DNA of 7,992 nt from an uncultured Eggerthellaceae bacterium (GTDB taxonomy: Bacteria; Actinomycetota; Coriobacteriia; Coriobacteriales; Eggerthellaceae), in the NCBI GenBank assembly GCA_934623455.1, contig CAKTVK010000094.1, positions 1 to 7,992 on the forward strand. Direction: 5' to 3'. Shown one piece after another: positions 5,636-7,992 of the stretch. Under the pieces are notes generated by a model, which searched no databases, was not told where the DNA came from, and saw nothing but the letters and a program-made list of their open reading frames with translations. The translations under genes were made by a program, and so were the position numbers. Within the stretch, counting starts at the first letter, position 1. Every line of letters begins with the position of its first letter.

Positions 5636-5889
5636 AGGATTTCGCGGCTTTTTTGTGAGCTGGTCGCCGTTGTTTTCGCGTCTGCGGCGGGCTTGCTTTG
5701 TGCCTTCGGCGGGTTTGCCCCGGCGCCTTCGCAAGCGTTTTCGAACCAGGGATTTGTGCGTTCGGTGGATTTGCCTGCTTTTGTCGTTCCCCTTATCAAC
5801 GGATAGTATGCCTTTGCCTGTTTCCTGTTGCATGTGCCCTGTTCGCATGCTATGTATACAGGTTGACAAAACAAGGAAGGAAATGGCAC
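5636..5889 (+). other. Non-coding stretch ahead of the shikimate-kinase-like gene
   Basis: With the tRNA promoter this completes a gene-free gap of 341 nt (5549-5889). I see no convincing gene in it. It holds an imperfect direct repeat (CGGCGGGCTTGC at 5685-5696, CGGCGGGTTTGC at 5707-5718), a candidate promoter at 5781-5809, and a spaced inverted repeat GCATG/CATGC (5830-5834, 5846-5850). Open frames across it on both strands have atypical, Arg/Cys-rich composition. Confidence 0.5.
5781..5809 (+). promoter_or_regulatory. Candidate promoter of the shikimate-kinase-like gene
   Basis: TTGTCG (5781-5786), a 17-nt spacer and TAGTAT (5804-5809) each match consensus at 4 of 6 positions, giving a leader of about 75 nt. 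A second, weaker pair is TTGCAT (5828-5833) with TATGTA (5851-5856), also 17 nt apart. Confidence 0.35.
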
Positions 5890-6555
5890 GTGATTGAAGA
5901 AAAACCCAGCGAACTCGCAGCTTCCGATGCGGGTGTCAATGCCGAGTTCTGCAACGGCGCCCTTGAGGCCGCTGCTGGCGCGTCTTGCGCTGCGTCCGTT
6001 TCGCGCGCTCAGGCGGCCTGCGGCAAGGATGAATCCCACAACGCGGCTGACAATATTGTGCTCATTGGCATGCCGGGCGCGGGGAAATCGACGCTGGGAG
6101 TTGTTCTGGCAAAAATCTTGAATTACGACTTTCTTGACGCCGACCTGGTTATTCAAAACAAGCACGGGAAAACGCTGCAGACGCTTATCAACGAGCGTGG
6201 TCCGCAGGGCTTTCTTGACGTGGAAAACCAGGACTTGCAGGAAATCAACGTGCATCGAACGATTATTGCCACGGGCGGCAGCGCCGTTTACTCCAATCAG
6301 GCAATGGAGTATCTGCGAAGTATTGGCACGGTGGTGTATTTGCGGATTTCCTACAGCGAGCTGGCAAATCGCTTGGGTGACCTGCAGGAACGCGGTGTTG
6401 TTATGAAGGGCGGCATGGGCATGAGCTTGGCCGACCTTTACGAAGAGCGCCTTCCCTTGTACGAAAAGTGGGCCGAAATTACGGTCGATGTGGAAAAGAC
6501 GTCCATAACGCAGGCGGCGAAAAAAGTGGTCGCTGCTCTGAAAGGGCGCGTGTAG
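5890..6555 (+). CDS. Divergent shikimate-kinase-family protein
   Basis: 221 residues from GTG 5890, chosen because GGAAGGA (5875-5881) lies 8 nt upstream. About 54 Ala/Glu-rich residues precede the kinase core; shikimate kinases are usually about 170 residues. The core has Walker A GMPGAGKST (60-68), the Asp pair DAD (83-85), a glycine motif ATGGSAVYS (127-135) and the lid-side EERLPLYEKWAEI (185-197) with Arg187. This is the order of shikimate kinase, which phosphorylates shikimate for chorismate synthesis. Two hallmarks differ: the FRxxE motif that supplies a shikimate-binding Arg is FLDVE (108-112), and GGG is GGS. A subfamily of shikimate-kinase-like proteins in anaerobes shares this general form (remembered). 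It may still be the cell's AroK, or a P-loop kinase for another small substrate. No aromatic-pathway neighbour is present to decide. The MATE gene follows after 163 nt. Confidence 0.75.
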   Translation: MIEEKPSELAASDAGVNAEFCNGALEAAAGASCAASVSRAQAACGKDESHNAADNIVLIGMPGAGKSTLGVVLAKILNYDFLDADLVIQNKHGKTLQTLINERGPQGFLDVENQDLQEINVHRTIIATGGSAVYSNQAMEYLRSIGTVVYLRISYSELANRLGDLQERGVVMKGGMGMSLADLYEERLPLYEKWAEITVDVEKTSITQAAKKVVAALKGRV

Positions 6556-6577
6556 GACGCGTGGCGGGAAGTGAAAA

Positions 6578-6621
6578 CCCTGCGACATCCGGATGCCCGG
6601 CACGAAAAGCGGGCAGCAGGG
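6578..6621. repeat. Two-part inverted repeat after the shikimate-kinase-like gene
   Basis: CCCTGC (6578-6583) pairs with GCAGGG (6616-6621), and inside it TGCCCG (6594-6599) pairs with CGGGCA (6610-6615) around a 10-nt loop. The right arms are contiguous, while the left arms are separated by 10 nt holding the palindrome ATCCGGAT. There is no T run, so it is not a classic terminator; it could be an RNA stability or Rho-linked element, or a leader structure for the exporter gene. Confidence 0.4.
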
Positions 6622-6649
6622 CGCAGATCGAAGGCGCGCAGGTCGAAGG
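6621..6649 (+). repeat. 15-nt tandem repeat, two copies
   Basis: GCGCAGATCGAAGG (6621-6634) is followed by GCGCAGGTCGAAGG (6636-6649), 13 of 14 bases alike at a period of 15 nt. A degenerate GCGCGG start of a third unit follows. It lies between the two genes and is not translated in a plausible frame. Confidence 0.5.
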
Positions 6650-6718
6650 GGCGCGGCGCGCGTGGCGTAAAGCTTCGCGAGCGTGCGCGCGTATGAGAGA
6701 ATTTGGAAGAACGAAACG

Positions 6719-7992
6719 ATGACAGAAGAGAAGATGATGCAGAAAAACGACCCCACGCGTTTGGGTCGTGAAAGAATTGGCAAGCTGCTTGTGGAGTTCG
6801 CCATTCCTGCCGTTATCGGCATGGCGTTCAATACGCTGTACAACATTATTGATACCGCTTTTTTGCAGCATTCGGTGGGCGATGCGGGCGCTGCGGTGGC
6901 AACGTTGGCGTTCCCTGTTATGACGCTGCTTCTGGGTCTGGCTCTTTTGGCTGGTCAAGGCGGTAATGCGTTGGCGGCAATCCAAATGGGCGAAGGCAAG
7001 ATGGATCGCGTAGAGAAGACGTTGGGTAACACCGTTTTCCTGCTGTTGGCGATTGCCGTTCTTGTTGCGATTGCTTCCGTCTTCGGTATCGATTTCATTT
7101 TGGGCGTTATATCGACCCCTGCTGACCTGCGCGAATCAACGCAGGCCTTCCTCCAGATCATTTGTTGCGGCTTCGTGTTCCAAGCGCTGGGCATGGGCGT
7201 GGGCAACTTCTTACGCACGGCGGGTCGTCCGAACCTTGCAATGATTACGCAAGGCGTGGGCACGCTGGCCTGCATTGTTTTGAACTACCTGTTTGTTATG
7301 GTGTGGGGTTGGGGCGTTGTTGGCAGTGCTTGGGCAACGGTGTTGGGCCAGGCGTGCGGCATGGTTCCGACCATGGCATACTTCATTTTCGTGAAGACGG
7401 CGGCGTTCCGTTTGCGTCTTAAGAACCTGGCACCGGAGATTCGCCTGCTCGGTCGCATTCTGGTTATGGGTATTGCATCGTTTATCACGCAGGTTGGTTC
7501 GATGTGCGTGAGCTTGGTCTTCAACATGGTTGTTGCCGAGTATGCCCTGGTAGATGGCGTGTCGGTTGATACCGCCCTGGCGGCACTGGGTATTGCCATG
7601 AAAGCCACATCGTTTGCGTTCACGCCCATGCTGGGTATCATGATTGCCGCGCAGCCCATCATCGGCTTCAATTTCGGCGCGAAGCTGTGGAATCGCGTTC
7701 TTGCAACGCTGAAGTGGTCTATTATCGCTTGCATGATTGTCGGCTTCATCTTCACGGCGTGTGCGTTCCTTATCCCGGGTCCTATTGTGAGCATTTTCGG
7801 CGTGAAGAACGAAGGCTTCGACATTGCGGTTCAGGCGCTGGGCGTTATGTGCATTTTCCTGGGCCCCGTGGGCTTCCAGATTATGGGCTCCAGCTACTTC
7901 CAAAGCAGCGGTCAGCCTATCAAGAGTGCCGTTTTGGAGATGACGCGCCAGATTCTGTTCCTGATTCCCATGTACTTATTCCTGCCGCCGGT
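6719..7992 (+). CDS. MATE-family multidrug/small-molecule exporter, MepA-like (3' end outside window)
   Basis: 424 residues are visible from ATG 6719 to the window edge with no stop; GGAAG at 6705-6709 supports the start, although ATG 6734 or 6737 would also work. MATE proteins are about 450 residues with 12 membrane helices in two homologous halves, so only the last helix or so is missing. Typical motifs: IGKLLVEFAIPAVIGM (20-35), YNIIDTAF (41-48, with the conserved Asp), FLRTAGRPNLAMI (164-176) and GSAWATVLGQ (202-211). The second half has FAFTPMLGIMIAAQPIIGF (299-317) and SSYFQSSGQPIKSA (391-404). Members move cationic drugs or metabolites out of the cell in exchange for Na+ or H+. The substrate cannot be told from sequence. 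No regulator gene is adjacent and no clear promoter is seen in the 163-nt gap, so co-transcription with the preceding gene is possible. Confidence 0.92.
   Translation, partial: MTEEKMMQKNDPTRLGRERIGKLLVEFAIPAVIGMAFNTLYNIIDTAFLQHSVGDAGAAVATLAFPVMTLLLGLALLAGQGGNALAAIQMGEGKMDRVEKTLGNTVFLLLAIAVLVAIASVFGIDFILGVISTPADLRESTQAFLQIICCGFVFQALGMGVGNFLRTAGRPNLAMITQGVGTLACIVLNYLFVMVWGWGVVGSAWATVLGQACGMVPTMAYFIFVKTAAFRLRLKNLAPEIRLLGRILVMGIASFITQVGSMCVSLVFNMVVAEYALVDGVSVDTALAALGIAMKATSFAFTPMLGIMIAAQPIIGFNFGAKLWNRVLATLKWSIIACMIVGFIFTACAFLIPGPIVSIFGVKNEGFDIAVQALGVMCIFLGPVGFQIMGSSYFQSSGQPIKSAVLEMTRQILFLIPMYLFLPP

Noticed and set aside
5863..5868. Perfect TTGACA -35 hexamer just before the shikimate-kinase-like start
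   Set aside because: No -10-like sequence lies 16-18 nt downstream, and a start there would fall inside the gene.
5613..5897. 94-codon plus-strand frame from a TTG in the gap before the shikimate-kinase-like gene
   Set aside because: Rare start, no ribosome-binding site, Arg/Cys-rich composition without a domain, and it overlaps the tRNA promoter region.
5374..6846. Minus-strand open frame of 490 codons
   Set aside because: It runs through a tRNA gene and antisense to the shikimate-kinase-like and MATE genes, with tRNA-derived and low-complexity peptides; no domain is visible.
7211..7903. Minus-strand frames of 179 and 230 codons opposite the exporter
   Set aside because: They are antisense shadows, rich in His, Asn and Arg; the plus strand shows continuous MATE homology.

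Overview
The window looks like chromosomal DNA of a moderately GC-rich bacterium. Gene content (a sirtuin-M/zinc-macrodomain pair, an anaerobe-type citrate synthase, a divergent shikimate-kinase-like protein, a MepA-like MATE exporter), CCA-encoding tRNAs and a probable leaderless start fit an anaerobic or gut-associated actinobacterium, most plausibly Coriobacteriia/Eggerthellaceae. That placement is an inference from remembered family resemblance, not a search.

Layout. 1-441: the 3' part of a zinc-dependent macrodomain ADP-ribose hydrolase, overlapped by 20 nt by a class M sirtuin (422-1339). Together they form a protein ADP-ribosylation / de-ADP-ribosylation module. 1340-1607: an intergenic region with repeated TTCTTG motifs, one perfect palindrome and an extended -10 promoter, leading to citrate synthase (1608-2963). 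3014-3043: a strong hairpin terminator shared between gltA and a tRNA-Ser(UGA) on the minus strand (3052-3139). 3210-3740: tadA, the tRNA-Arg wobble adenosine deaminase, with a TATAAT box only 7 nt before its ATG. 3741-3891: a GC-rich, potentially structured leader ahead of ispE (3892-4941), the 4-diphosphocytidyl-2-C-methyl-D-erythritol kinase of the MEP isoprenoid pathway. 4978-5548: a minus-strand unit of tRNA-Ser(GCU) followed by an unknown small membrane protein whose stop codon lies in the loop of its own terminator. 5549-5889: non-coding, with a good minus-strand promoter for the tRNA and a candidate plus-strand promoter for the next gene. 5890-6555: a shikimate-kinase-family protein lacking some hallmark residues. 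6556-6718: a long hairpin and a 15-nt tandem repeat. 6719-7992: the first 424 residues of a MATE-family exporter, cut by the window edge.

Most of the window is ordinary housekeeping: central carbon metabolism, tRNA supply and modification, isoprenoid and probably aromatic precursor synthesis. The accessory element is the sirtuin-M/macrodomain pair. It is visibly richer in G+C (37/60 in 181-240) than citrate synthase (30/60 in 1861-1920). I see no CRISPR array, insertion sequence, phage gene or toxin-antitoxin pair. The best leads for novelty are the ADP-ribosylation module, the altered active site of the shikimate-kinase-like protein, the unknown membrane protein beside the tRNA, and the structured ispE leader.
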